Shown piece after piece: positions 32,605-44,092 of a DNA stretch of 64,000 bases. A model generated the notes under the pieces. That model ran no database searches and was not told the origin of the DNA. It saw only the letters and a program-made list of their open reading frames with translations. The stretch's first letter is position 1, and every line of letters starts with the position of its first letter. The position numbers and the translations under genes were made by a program. The stretch lies in assembly GCF_963678635.1 (NCBI RefSeq), contig NC_087066.1, positions 48,211,129-48,275,128 on the forward strand. Reading direction: 5' to 3'. The DNA comes from Symsagittifera roscoffensis. Lineage: Eukaryota > Xenacoelomorpha > Acoela > Convolutidae.

Positions 32605-33178
32605 TTGAGCAAACTGATAATCAAGAACGAATCTAACGAAATGGACAACCTCGATTTTTATGAATTGGTAGCCTTAATAAACATCTTAGGGCATGATAAC
32701 CGTTGGGATCGCCCCACGGAAGTCTTATTGATGGCCGCATATGGAGAACGAGGATTAGTCGACCGCCCAAACATGAAGGTAATGAGGTGGAGAAACGGGG
32801 CTCTCTCAGGAAGTGGCGAATGAGCCTGGGTTGAGAAGTTCCAGGACCTACCAACCAGGTGAGATGCCTCTGCCGACAAAACCTAGGCCTGGTCTGAGAA
32901 GAGTGCATCAAGAGATGAGCAGCGAGGCTGCCTCGTCCAGTTCACAGCTGAGAGCAGCTGTACCACCAAAGAGGGCGAGAGTAGAAGCAGAAGTTCAGAC
33001 GAATGAAACGATGCAAGATCTGAATGGGACGATGCAAGAACTTGAGAAGACCAGAAGAGAGCTAGATCAAGTGACTAAGACTATGCTCAGTGTAGAAGAA
33101 GACAGAGATATGTGGAAGAGACTGTTTGAAGATTGTAACAAGAAGCAGAGTGAAGAAATAGAACGTTTGAGGCGATAA
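32605..33178 (+). pseudogene. extra ORF, N-terminal part with coiled coil
   Basis: Two overlapping frames: one of 72 codons (a second in-frame ATG at 32641 starts MDNLDFYELVALINILGH) stopping at 32823, and one from 32813 to 33178. The second holds a basic, Pro/Arg-rich stretch, then about 60 residues of heptad-type coiled coil rich in Glu, Leu, Lys and Arg (TMQELEKTRRELDQVTKTML and on). A single indel joins them. Its tail (DMWKRLFEDCNKKQ) recurs at 38199-38270. It is a possible structural or RNA-binding protein of the element. Confidence 0.5.
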
Positions 33179-33203
33179 TAAAAGAGCGCTCGAGCGGCTG
33201 GCG

Positions 33204-34246
33204 TTGACGACAGCAGTAGAAAAAGCGATACCTGCAAGGATTGTTCCTCGTGGGCAGTCCCCGATAGAGCTCCTAACACCTCGCGAACTAAGTCAAACGA
33301 CTGAGGTGCGACCCCCGACTACGGCCGGAAGAGTGACGATCCTGGACCCAAGTGACACCCTAGGTGATCCAGTCGTGGAGCAGACGGTGCGGAAGTTGAT
33401 AGAAACAGCTGGACGACTTGTCGCTAATAGGAGTGCGCCAGGTTCCGGGGTGACTGCACCCTATAGAAAAAACGACGACACGGGTAGAGTGGAGCTCTCC
33501 CAAGAGACGATGAAGAAAACGAGGGCTGTCACGGTACCGGCAAAGACCTCTGGAGCCCTTGAAAGAAAATAAGAGAAAAGCCGATGAAAAAAGTTTCCCG
33601 GGTGTTCGATGTGCAGAAGAACACCCAGGTGAAGAATAACTTTACAGGATTTCCAGATGCGGATCCGCGAGGCTGCTTCAATCGACCGACTTGGAGTTCG
33701 GCGATAAACATGCAACAACCTCCGCTCGGGACATCACATTTGAAACTGGGTGACAGTTTGGTGAGAGTTCTCCAAAATCTAGGACCTCTTGGATCACCAC
33801 GGTGATGGCCTTTGGAGGTGCCACGATAGCCCAGCTATATCGAATGGTGGAGCTAATGAACCCAGGAAGGATCCCCAACATAATGATTCTAATAGGGACA
33901 AACAATGTGTCCAGAGGTTCAGATGAGGAAGAGAATGGTAATCGATGATGTTGTGCCTATTCACTACTCTCTGGCAGAAGTTCAAGTGAGCACGAGAACG
34001 TTTACATCGGCAGGAAGGAGGCATAACGAAGAAGTCATCAGGTGGATGATCCTCAGGGATATTGAACATGAGCTCAGAGCTATGGATCAGGCCAGACTTA
34101 CCACCGATGGAATCCACTTTGATAGTATAGAAGGACAAGCCTGGATGAACCGAGTCTTCCAGGAGCGACTGGATGAAATGGAGGTCGAACTCTTTGACAC
34201 GGGAGTACTGAAGAAAGAAGAAACGACGAATGAACCGGCACTCTAA
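33204..34246 (+). pseudogene. SGNH (GDSL) hydrolase-like domain in the extra ORF
   Basis: Block I is KLGDSLVRVL with GDSL at 33749-33760. Block II is FGGATIAQLYRM. Block III is ILIGTNNVSRGSD with GTNN at 33895-33906. Block V is TTDGIHFDSI with the D-x-x-H at 34106-34117. These are the four conserved blocks of SGNH esterases in the right order and at plausible spacing (about 120 codons between GDS and DxxH). Small frameshifts fall between blocks I and II and after block III. The N-terminal 120 codons (33204-33572) are Thr/Pro/Arg-rich linker. SGNH-type esterase domains are known in ORF1 of some CR1-like LINEs. Their presence downstream of a Ty3/gypsy pol is unusual. Confidence 0.7.
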
Positions 34247-35443
34247 ACCTTCGGGCCCCCAACCTAGAAGCAAACACGTCTGGGAGCAGTCCCAGCCGTG
34301 ACCTACAGGCCGCAAAGCTCCAGCGAGCCAGGGCAAAGAACGGACGTACTGGACTGATTGGGAGAAGCGCCAGTAAGAAGAACTATTCATCCACGGCGAA
34401 GATTAGGACCTGTCAACACGACTACGGATACAAAAGGTACCTCGAGATCGGATACGAGATCGGAAACCAGATCGGAGATTAGATTGGAGACTACGAGTAC
34501 CAACCGAGAAGAAAGACGACCAGACAGAAGCTCTTTGACATGGTCGAGGCCCATACCTCCCCCTGGCATGTCTATAAACAGGACCTGATGAAATTGAACC
34601 TTCAGACGGTAAGGTTTGCAGCTGATGTCATAAGGATGCGGAATGGAGCGAGGCTATCCGTCAACGGACTGTACTCAATCGCAGGTGTGGACTGGTTGAT
34701 AGCAGCTGGCATTAACTTCAGCTCCACGACCGCCTTAAGATTTGCCGATTTAGAGGGACTACCCTCAAATAACACAATGGGTCCACTAAATCAAAGACTT
34801 TTGCAGGACGTGAAAATGATTCATGGTGAAGGAAATCGAGAAGAAAGACCCGGATGATTCTTGACAACGAGGGCAGCAATAGGACAATATGTGAATATGT
34901 TCAAGCAAATACGAGCACCCCCAACTCACGTGAAAGAAAGAGCGTACCGGAAACAGGTGACTCAAGAAGGCGATGTTCAGAGATATGGTGGGATGAAGAT
35001 GATTAGGAAGGACGTGACTATCTCTGCGGCGTGTGATAAAGCGGAAATGAGAAAAGCAAAGATTTTGATAGTCGCGAACTCACACTTCGCGCATGACTCC
35101 AAGTCTCTGTTTTGGCCTGATATTATAATGCTGGCAGCAGTCGACCTGGACCTAATGCAGTCGGTGTCAATCGCAATCTTATTACAACGAGGTTTGCCGA
35201 CCTAGAGGGACTGCCCTCTAATAACACGATGGGCCCAGTGAATGTAAGGCCGTTACAAGACGTAAGACTGAATCACGATGAGGGGAATCGAGAAGAGAGA
35301 CCGGGAAGATTTCTGATAACGAGGGCGCCGATTAGACAACTTGTGAAGAAGTTCAGGCAGCTGAAGACACCCCAGGTCATGTGAAAGAAAGGGTATACCC
35401 GAAACAAGTGAATTAACCAGGTGATGTCCAAAGATACGGCGGG
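34247..35443 (+). pseudogene. extra ORF, linker and duplicated segment
   Basis: A Ser/Thr/Arg-rich linker (34358-34590) leads into a segment that is present twice: about 34741-35176 and 35193-35628. Both copies contain FADLEGLPSNNTMGP, ERPGR or ERPG, VKERAY or VKERVYP, and a final KSLFWPD.IMLAAVDLDLMQ. The second copy joins a frame that continues at 35444. The first copy is probably a tandem duplication, because only one would be needed to give a continuous protein. No function is recognised. Confidence 0.55.
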
Positions 35444-38200
35444 TTGAAAGCGATAAAGAAAGATGAGACCATCTTTGCCGCGTATGACAAGGCAGAAATG
35501 AGGAAGACCAAGATTATGACAGTAGCGAATTCAGACTTCGTGCACACTTCCAAGTCTCTGTTTTGGCCGGATGTGATAATGTTGGCAGCGGTCGATCTGG
35601 ACCTAATGCAATCCGTGTCAATGGCGATTGGGGTACAAAGACAGACAGAGATGAACCCGATCACGATCGTATTTGCCGGCATAAACGACCATCTACACAG
35701 TAGGGGTTTCCTGAGCAGACTCAGAGAGCCTACAACGGCAGAGGACGCAGTTTGGCCAGCGATAAACGATATCCTCGAATCGATGGGTGAAATAACGGAT
35801 ACACTGAAAGAAGGTGCATTCCCAAAGATTACACCGAAAGCTGTGCTTGCACTGTGTCCGGGATATGCAAATCTCACGGATGGACTGAATTCGTATATGC
35901 GATGGTGGCGTTGCTCTTGGAAGGGAAATAAGGTGTGATCATATCTGCCCCGAATCGCGAAATAGAAGTGGAGAACCTACGACCACTTAGGGCGGAATTG
36001 CCGGCAGTGTGGTCTGACATCTCGAATGCAATGCGAGGATTAAAAGACTATTCATTGCACATGTTAGTATTAAATGAAGTACTGGGGTTGGAACTGTCCA
36101 ACTTCAGCCGAAAACTCAAACTGAGACCAGAAATTGACGATGACCATCGAGTAATAGTGGCGATGTCTAACGACTTGTGGTTCCGAGGAATGGAAGTGAA
36201 AGAGGAAGGAGAAAGAAGGAAGAACTCTAAGGAGACGAGAGCTCACTTGGAAGCGATGGTCTTGCGAACAAAACCAGAGGCTAACAAGTGGCTGCACTTG
36301 ACCCCTCGGATAGCCGCATTGGGCAGGGACGCTTTCGAGCGAGGCTCAGTGATGATCAAGAAGATCCATGCCTACCTGGTGAAAGAGGTGAACCTGGCCG
36401 AAAATGCTGAGGAGAAGTCAGCCGAGTTTGTAAGCAGAGTGTGCCAAGTTTCCCTGGAATTTTTCTGGACACAGATTGTGAAGGAAGAAGAAGGTTTTGA
36501 TCGGACTGACAGCATGCTGGAAGGGTTGGGAGCAGGATGGACCGCGTCCTTCCTGGCGAAGTTGTACTCATCGCTCTCTCGATACCTGATCAGAGAGTTC
36601 CCCCAAGCAGTCACAGAGTTATAAATCGAGGAAATACTAGCCCTGTTCGTGACGTTTGGAGCCGAGAACTTTGTGAGAGGACCAGTGGTACTGCTCACTG
36701 AAGGAGTGCAGACCTTGCGGTTAGATGGACTTCTGACGCTAGTTGCGATAACGCACGGGAACTTGGGAGGATTGATGAATCTGACACTCTCCCCTGAGCA
36801 AATGAGAGAGAACGTAAGGAGGTTTGACGTGAGGCGACCCACTGATTCCTGGACCAAGATAAGAGATCTGTGACATACTCTTATCCAGTACCTCCTGCAG
36901 CAGAATCGCTTTGGAACAGGAGAGGATGAGACTTTCGAAAAGGAAGAAGACGTGCGACGTCATGCTGGGGGCATGCCGCTGTTAACTGACCTGAGCCTGG
37001 CCATGAGGACCGATCCCTTAGCACTGATCACAGGAGCCAGGGAGTTCGTGAATGTGATATACGGTCCTGCAGTTACGTTTGCGTTCACTGACGTTAAGGT
37101 GGAGGCATACAGGAGGCCGGTGTTGCGCCTGAACCTCATATCAAAGTGGACGGAAGTTCAGTTAACTGGTGTGAACAGCACACACTTCGAGAAATGATGT
37201 GTGAGGACTTCTTCTTCGCAAAATATCAGAGCCGGAGATGACTGTTATAAATTTTGATGATCACTTTCGTGATCGGATGGGAAAAGTGGATAGAGGGCAC
37301 ATCGAAGTATTCCCGAAGCTGTGGAGTCTAAGGCCCTACAATAAGACGACCGGCGAGATTACAAGAATTCCTCGTCTGACTGCATCATATCACAAATTGA
37401 GAGAAGAAACGAAAAGCTGGGGTGACTACAAGAAACTGCCAGAAGAGATCCCTGAATTTCCCCTGATTGGAAGGATGTTGCCCGGAGCAGACTCCGTAGT
37501 TAAAAACCCTAGGTTGAGAGCCTTCGAAACCAACGAAAGGAGAGTAGCCAAATTCTCCGAGATAAGGGCCCCGTGCTTCGTGGGCAGAAACGCTGCCGTG
37601 CTGCAGTATTCGCAGTTCCCCTATAAGGATGAAACAACGAGGAGACGGATGAATAATGCAGCAACTCCCCGAAACCTGGACGATTTGAAGAAGATTGGGC
37701 AAAAATTGGATCTAGCGCCAATGGTTATGAGAGGCAAGGCGGACTTGCAAGAAGCCTCACTAATCTTGATGAGTGTACAACCGGAGTTAGTGGTGAGAGG
37801 GAAACTACAAACTAGAGCTGTGCTAGTACTCTTCGGCTGCGAGAAAGTCAAGGTAATGCACGGAGAGGAAGAAGATCGATCAGCTGGCAGACTAGTTGTG
37901 CCGAAGTTTCCAGACGGAACAAAAAATAAGAGCAAGGACCCTCGAGTTCAGGAAAGAATCCAAAGCGAGACGATGAGCAGGGAGGAAGCCGTCGATCGGA
38001 AGAACCTATGCAACAGGATCCCAATCAAGCCGACAAAGAACACGATAAGGCGTCGACAGGAGGGATATCCAGCCTGGACTTCAATTTCCTCAGCGATTTT
38101 GAAAACGGCACGGACACGTTGGAAGCGACGACTGAGCCAGCAGACGAGGGACCTTCCACGCTGGAACCTTCGTCGGTCTTCATGGGAACAAAAAAGATAG
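35444..38200 (+). pseudogene. extra ORF, large C-terminal part, unrecognised
   Basis: A 164-codon frame (35444-35938; GINDHLHSRGFLSRLREPT) is followed directly by a 1.26-kb frame from 35935 to 37197 with only two stops, one of them TGA at 36871 in a CGA-like context. It then continues in the next frame from 37238 to 38200. Repeated landmarks are MVLRTKPEANKWLHL, GGMPLLTDLSLAMRTDPLAL, YGPAVTFAF and KIGQKLDLAPMVMRGKADL. It ends in a basic Arg-rich tail. The segment ITIVFAGINDH looks like a second SGNH-type block III, so the region may hold a second, degenerate esterase fold. Together this part covers about 900 codons. I do not recognise a family. Confidence 0.55.
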
Positions 38201-41200
38201 ATACATGTGGAAGAGACTGTTTGAAGATTGTAACAAGAAACAGGGCGAAGAAATAGAGCGCTTGAGGTGAGAGTACAAAGAGCGATCGGAGCCAATGTGG
38301 AGAGAGTAACCTACAAGACTTCAAACCAACTTCCATGAACCATGGAAAGGGAAGCGTCGCAGGACAGCTAGTCCCAGTGGAATACAACCGACTGACAGTG
38401 TCGGAAACCATATCGATTGATGAACCCGCTGGTGGATACATGGAGATGGTGGAATACAGAAACTCGGCTAGAGGACACTTAATTGCTCTAGAAAACAAAA
38501 GTGCTTTGGAAGGTTACTTAGAGACAATGATACAAGGCACAACCATGAAGTAGGAGGCATAGGGATTTCTGGTCTCTTCTGAGATGCACGCGGAATGATA
38601 GATGATGAGCCTACCATGGAGAGCAGTAGTGTTACGGCACTTCGAAGAAGAAGTGAGAACCACCCCGAAGATACACGCTCTGATAGCGATACCCTATGCG
38701 AGAATAGAATTGCAACTTAGGTTCGCTTGGTGCATGACTGGACTGACACAAGGGGAATACGACTCAGAAGAAAGAAACAGATCAAAGGGAGAGAAGATAT
38801 TCTTAATGAGGAGCATGAGAGATCTAATGACCCAAGAAGGAGCGGCAGTAGCGTGCGCGAAGCGGAGAGACGCTCTCTGTTTCATTCGATTCATGCTGGA
38901 ACAAATATCAGTGCAGGCGTTGAAAACTTGTGTCAAGATGCTAAAGGAAGGCGATGAATGAGCGAAAGCCTTGCTCTTACTAGAGTTTTGGACATCCATC
39001 AGAGTAAACCGATGCGAGTTAGCATGAAAGAACCTGTGGAACTGGAACCAATGAAGAAGATTGACGGAATAAGGAGATTCTCTAACAAGGAGATGAGGCT
39101 CACAAAAAATCTATGGGAGCAATGCCGAAGTCAAGTGAAAATTGTGGACCGATCAGGAAGAAATCGTACAGTTATGTATCCGGAATTGTAGGGATGGCGT
39201 ACAATCCCTTCATAAATGAAGACATACGCGATTGCTTTTTTGATTACGAGCAAGCAGTGTTGCTAAAATTCTCGACGTCAAGAATGGCAACGATAAGAAG
39301 CGCTGCTAATCAGCAGACTAAGCTGGGAATTGTGTTGGAAGAAAAATTGATTGCACCTTCAGTGCCAAAATCTGACAACCGAGTCCAATTTGGGTTGGGA
39401 TTCTCGGACGAACTGATAAGAACGAGTCTAATGGTGGTGTGGGAACTGATGAAACCATCATGGTGTCCGAGTCCTAACGCCGATTCGATATTGCGTGCGA
39501 CACAAGACTTGCAGAGGGAATTGAATTCAGACTGTAAATTTCGTGACCTAAACATCATTTACAATTTGATGACGACAGCATCTAAGAGCAACGGAGAAGA
39601 CAAAGTGGAATTGCCTGGCTAGGGACCAGAGGACTGGGTTAAGCCTGGTAGCTGTCTGGCTAAAGTCTGTGGACTTGAGAGTCACATCTGTGGAGGTCTG
39701 GATTGCGTGAAGACTTTAGCGAAGTAACACAAGCAATTAACGATACTGTTTGGGAACATCGTAATGAAAGCAAACACGAAACCGGAATTGATTGCAGATT
39801 GCCATGGAGGAACTGAGGTGAATCTAGTGACTGCACTGGAATTCTACAGCATATTTGGTTATTTAGAGTCACTTTTGAATCAAGAACAAAAGCATGAGAT
39901 GGTCACGACCATCAGTGTAGAAGTGTTTCCGGGAGTTTTGCAAATCGAGCAAAAGTATATTGGAAAATGGAGGGAAGCGATCGAGGCAGAAATTACCATC
40001 CGGCTCAGTGAAACCTATCGTAGACCATCGGGAGCACAATTTTTAGTGGGATCAACATTAGCTCCAATCTGCAAGAGCAGATACCCAGTGCATTTCGTAG
40101 AGGTGGATGTGAAAAGTACGAGGACGATCGTGGATCAAGCCTTCTAAGTGCCGAAGTGCGTAAGACTAGCGAGGTTATTAGAAAAGTCTTACGAGCTATT
40201 ATGCAAGATGTTCTCAGCAGTTCGAGAGAGAACCAAAGAAGAGTTAGAACCGATACTCGGAAAGAAGTTCATGGGATACGCCAGTGGTAACTTCAGTGAT
40301 TTTGAAAGACAGAAGCAGAAAGGATCAACAGCCACAGGTTACAATGCGGTAGACGAGATTGATGAAATCCACCGAGTCAGGAAAGCGTAATTGGAGGAGC
40401 ATCATGTTGACACATGATGAGTTTCCCTGCCATTGCTGGCTACAAACATGTTGGTATCCCGGGCGTAGTAATCTGGTGTTGATCTGGGACTGTGGAGAGC
40501 TGCTCTCCATGGGTTTACCAGATTCATCACAGCTCATAACGATAGTGATAGTGGGAGTTATGATGGCGATACGATGGCTGGAAGCTAACGTAAAGGAGAA
40601 CAGTAGACAGGAGACGCCGACGACAGAATAGTTACAGGAATTGGACTGTCTAAAAGATTTAGATCTTTTTGAGACAACGTGCAAAGTCCTGATCATTTTG
40701 ATGGAAGTGAAAAAGATATGGGTCAGAAGACGACTGATGCCATGATTTAGAGTCAACATGACTGCTTGGTTGTACGAATATGCCAAGAAGCATATGTCGA
40801 AGCACAGCAGAGGGTACAGTGCGTATCAGCTGGGCATTGGAGCAGGAGCTTTCAAGCGAGCTTTTGTAGCTCATCGGAATGCAGTGACCACCGCAGTAAA
40901 GAGGACGTCTAGAACAAGTGAGTCTGACGGGAGAGAAGGAGAAGAAATGTTGAAGGAAGACATGGAGAGAAACGTCACGTTGTACCTCCACAACAGCTTC
41001 TGAAAACGCGGAGTCAATGTGGCAGGAGAAAGAGATGGAACATTGACAAATATCCGAAAAACAAGATGCAAAAAGAAAAACAATTAGAAGAATTTTAGAA
41101 GTTTTAGAATTTCTAAACGACGAAAACAAAGACAGAACAGGGAAGTACACAAAGAAGCAACGAAGGAGAAGATGTTAAAACTCAGAATTGTTTATGTGAG

Positions 41201-41250
41201 AAAAACTCAAATGAGAAACAAAGCAATTAAGTTTGCAATTGAAAACTTAA
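38201..41250 (+). pseudogene. second extra coding region, unrecognised
   Basis: It begins with a copy of the coiled-coil end seen at 33105-33178 (about 38199-38270), then continues in broken plus-strand frames: 38335-38553, 38602-38961, 39113-39622, 39764-40390 and 40758-41003. The longest pieces contain MTGLTQGEYDSEERNRSKGE, a SDELIRTSLMVVWELMKPSW segment, and KYIGKWREAIEAEITIRLSE. The composition is helical and charged. No catalytic motif is seen. Strand, style and decay match the region before it, so it is treated as part of the same unit. Confidence 0.45.
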
Positions 41251-42175
41251 AAGAAAACATTTAGTTGAATTTTGAAAATTACAGAATTTGTTGCTTTTAT
41301 AATTTTGCGTTGTGATTTTAGATAAGGGCTTTAGAGAGACTTATTGTTTTTTTTGAAAGGCTTGAGTGGAGAGCATATTAGATATTCCAGCCTGCATGAT
41401 TGTTTTTGATCAACTTAGATGACTGATCACTTTGTGGTGATATGAAAGGCTTGGTTAATCTCTTGAAAAGGGAGATTATTTCATTGTTCCTTCTAACCAC
41501 CGAGTTTCTATATTTTAAAATTCAGGACCAAAAAGAACTAAATTTCTGAAGGGAAGAAGCATGGTAGGATAATTTTAGTTTGTTGGTTGGCAGGACCGTC
41601 CTACGTCCCAACACTTTTTAAACCTAGGAGAAAATGTTTTAAATCGGGACATAGACATTAGAAGTCAGAAAAAGTGTTTTATCTTAAGTCATATCCTCAA
41701 AAATGCAGATTAGTGAAAAAATTGGGAAGGCTATAAAAGTGTAGTATGATGCCATTTGTATTTTGCGGTGAGTCGATGTGACGTGGATAATGGTGATTTC
41801 ATGTATTTTGTAAATTCTGTTTGATGGCACAGTGCCATTTTGATGAAGACTGCGAGACTCAATGAGGACATTGACTGGGCTGTCCGGGGAGTATGTGACA
41901 TTCGACCAGAATGTATCAAAATGCAAATTCGAATTCGATTTTTTTTTATAGCAGCTGAGCGAGAAAATTGGTGGTTTTTTCGAATTAGTGCTGTTAATCT
42001 TTCATTTTGACGAACGCGGAATGGTCAACTTGGTCTGACATCTTAATTTTTAAAAATTCGTTTGAAAAGAAAGACACGTGATATTGTCAAAATTTCGTGC
42101 CAACTGAAAACTGCGAAAAGAAACAGAAAAACAGAATTCGTGGAGAAAAACAGTGAACAACAGTTGTGAGAAACA
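41251..42175. other. spacer downstream of Gypsy-2
   Basis: No gene is seen. This is where a 3' LTR would be expected. I searched by eye for sequence shared with 22.5-24.6 kb and found none. A short palindromic run GATCACTTTGTGGTGATATGA lies near 41425. Confidence 0.45.
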
Positions 42176-42690
42176 GATCGAAATTGGAGTAGAAAACGAC
42201 TATCAGACCATTCTGAGTTGTAATGATTGTCCCGCTACAATCGCTACAACGCGAATTCCGAGAATCAGGAAGGGTGTTGGGAAGACGTGTCCAGCCTTCC
42301 GAGAAGAAAGAAGAGCGTTCTTTGCCCGGATTCCAGAAACCGGAAGAATCTCGGGAGAAAACTGTAACTCTCTATTTTTTGAACTTTTAGCTTTTGGTCA
42401 TGTCCTAAATTGAAATAATATCAACTAAATTCGCTTTCAGATTATGAGAAGCTGGGAGTTAAGGGAAAGATTTCATCCATCTTCGATGGAGATGATGATT
42501 TTTATCTACTCAGATCGAAGCCGGAAACAGGAAAATTTTTTGTCGACCCGATGTTAAAATGGCCACCAAAAGTTCTGGCTTTGGCGGAAACGGTGAAAAG
42601 CATGTAGTGCTGTGTTTAGACGCTAGCCAGTCGTTTCAGAACCTAAATTTATTTTCCGTCGATATAAACTTCCGGGCGAATGTTACAAGA
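42176..42690 (+). repeat. dispersed module, copy 2
   Basis: Counterpart of 20328-20680, with the same conserved 78-codon frame (GVEND, CNDC, CPAFREE, ARIPE, SGEN, GHVLN). It is followed by TGA and a CGCTTTCAG acceptor-like site before ATTATGAGAAGCTGGG. It carries about 165 bp missing from the other copy, in which a plus frame reads DGDDDFYLLRSKPETGKFF and WPPKVLALAETVKSM. The two copies differ at about one base in ten but the frame is kept in both, so it may have been under selection when the copies separated. Confidence 0.7.
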
Positions 42691-42792
42691 GGAAGAAGCT
42701 TCACGCTAATATGAAGGCAGTTACTTTCGCAAAAGATTTACTCTGGAAGATACTGCGTCTTCATGGGGCACAGAGTGCTGCTTCCGCCCTGA

Positions 42793-43020
42793 AACTTTGA
42801 TTTCTTATTGTTGCCGGAACTAGGGCCGCCTGAAACAGTGGATAGGCATTTTAAGAGTCTTTGCCATCTATGCCACCCAGACAAAGGCGGAAGAGAAGAA
42901 TAATTCAAGGTGCTGGTTGAAACTCGAAAAATTCTCATGGATCCAGAGGAGAGAGAAGTCTACAATAAAAGAGGCCTAGATTCCACAAAAAATTTGTTGC
43001 GTCATAAAATGTACAAATAA
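42793..43020 (+). pseudogene. J-domain (DnaJ-like) terminal exon with one nonsense codon
   Basis: The frame from 42793 reads DFLLLPELGPPETVDRHF, then LCHLCHPDKGGREE with the HPD motif at 42874-42882, a TAA at 42901, then FKVLVETRKILMDPEEREVY and NKRGLD before a normal stop at 43018-43020. This follows J-domain order: helix I-II, HPD loop, helix III, helix IV. J domains stimulate Hsp70 ATPase through HPD. An AATAAA lies about 40 bases downstream. The frame is closed upstream by TGA at 42790, with no clear acceptor between. It is a broken gene or a transposon-captured exon. Confidence 0.6.
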
Positions 43021-43208
43021 ACTGGAAGTTTGTCCTTTTGACAGAGTTTTTTATGTGCTCAATAAAATAGTATCTTATAACGTGCTAAATGAGGTAAAAT
43101 TCTATTATAGGGAACCAATTGATATGCAAAAAAATACACCATTATTGCTCCGTCGTGTGTAGAGCACTCCAATATCAAGGAGGGGAAGCGGAACATTTTA
43201 GCGAAGCG

Positions 43209-43311
43209 GAAGTTTCCTTGTTAGTAAATTGTAAGATCTTAACTTGAACTAGTTCGGCAAAGGTCATTGCTAATTTGAGATGTCTGCGAACTGTCAACGC
43301 GTTAAATAATT
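43209..43311 (+). repeat. short direct repeat, copy 2
   Basis: Counterpart of 18040-18142: GAAGTTTCCTTG, AACTTGAACTAGTT, AAAGGTCATTGCTAA, GTTAAATAA. Nothing coding is seen around it. Confidence 0.7.
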
Positions 43312-44092
43312 TTAAATGTCAGATATGCAAAGGCCTTGGCAGGTGGGAGAAAACTTCACTTAATATAGTGTCAGATAAAGCTGACAAAAATTGCAAAAAT
43401 CCGTAATCTGGGTAAAATCAATAAGTACTCGGATTAAGGATAGAAACTGGGCAGCAAATTCAGAGCAATCAGTTGGTTAATAAATCCTTCCTTGATAAAT
43501 CCTTTCAATAATAAATTCCTGTAATTATCACATAAGTCTGCGGGACCAACTCGGAAAATAAATATTAAAGCAGTTAAAGATATTTCGATTTTTCAATTCA
43601 ACTTATACTCAATCCTTGTTTCCTCCCTACAAAATGCACTGGTGAAGAAAAATGATGAGGATAATAACAACTTACTTTTGCTCTGAAAGCTAGTTATATC
43701 GGATCGATCCGTCAATGAAAAATCAAATCAGATCTGAAATTTAAGCATATGAAGGGTCAAACGTACAATCTGTTCCCTTAAGTGACCTACCGTAGAGCAA
43801 ATTTATCCCGTTATGAGAGTAAAATGTTTATCATATTTTGGTATTGATTGATTTTTTTCCTTCTTATTTCAATCAAATCATTTTGTCGTTGTCAATATCT
43901 AAAAAACCGGTTCTTTGTACTCCCACTTAAATCGGTTTTGGGAGTGTTGTACGGTTGATCTTATATGTATTTACATTTTCAGATTGCAAGCTTAAATGAA
44001 CGATTCAGCTTCTTGTATTAAATAATTTTGTCAGTGTTTGATTCCCTAATTTTTTTGATTACATATTTTTATTTCTTTTGTCAGTATTTTTT
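43312..44092. other. AT-rich spacer
   Basis: No gene or repeat family recognised over about 780 bp. Confidence 0.5.

Larger units (their letters stand above)
24624..41250 (+). mobile_element. Gypsy-2: very large decayed Ty3/gypsy region with extra reading frames
   Basis: Plus-strand order: gag with a CCHC knuckle, protease, RT, RNase H, a long acidic spacer, integrase, a pol tail to about 32290, a 315-bp gap, then about 9 kb of further frames (coiled coil, SGNH hydrolase, large unrecognised proteins). All share the same strand, base composition and style of decay (CGA to TGA, CAG to TAG, small indels). The extra part may belong to the same element or to a second element lying directly downstream. 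LTRs were not found. The common span of 16.6 kb is well above the usual 5-8 kb for this superfamily. Confidence 0.6.

Noticed and set aside
22502-42175. LTR pair for Gypsy-2
   Set aside because: The only long direct repeats spanning Gypsy-2 are the 20328/42176 modules. They contain an open frame, lie 22 kb apart, and are separated from gag by unrelated repeats, so they do not behave as LTRs.
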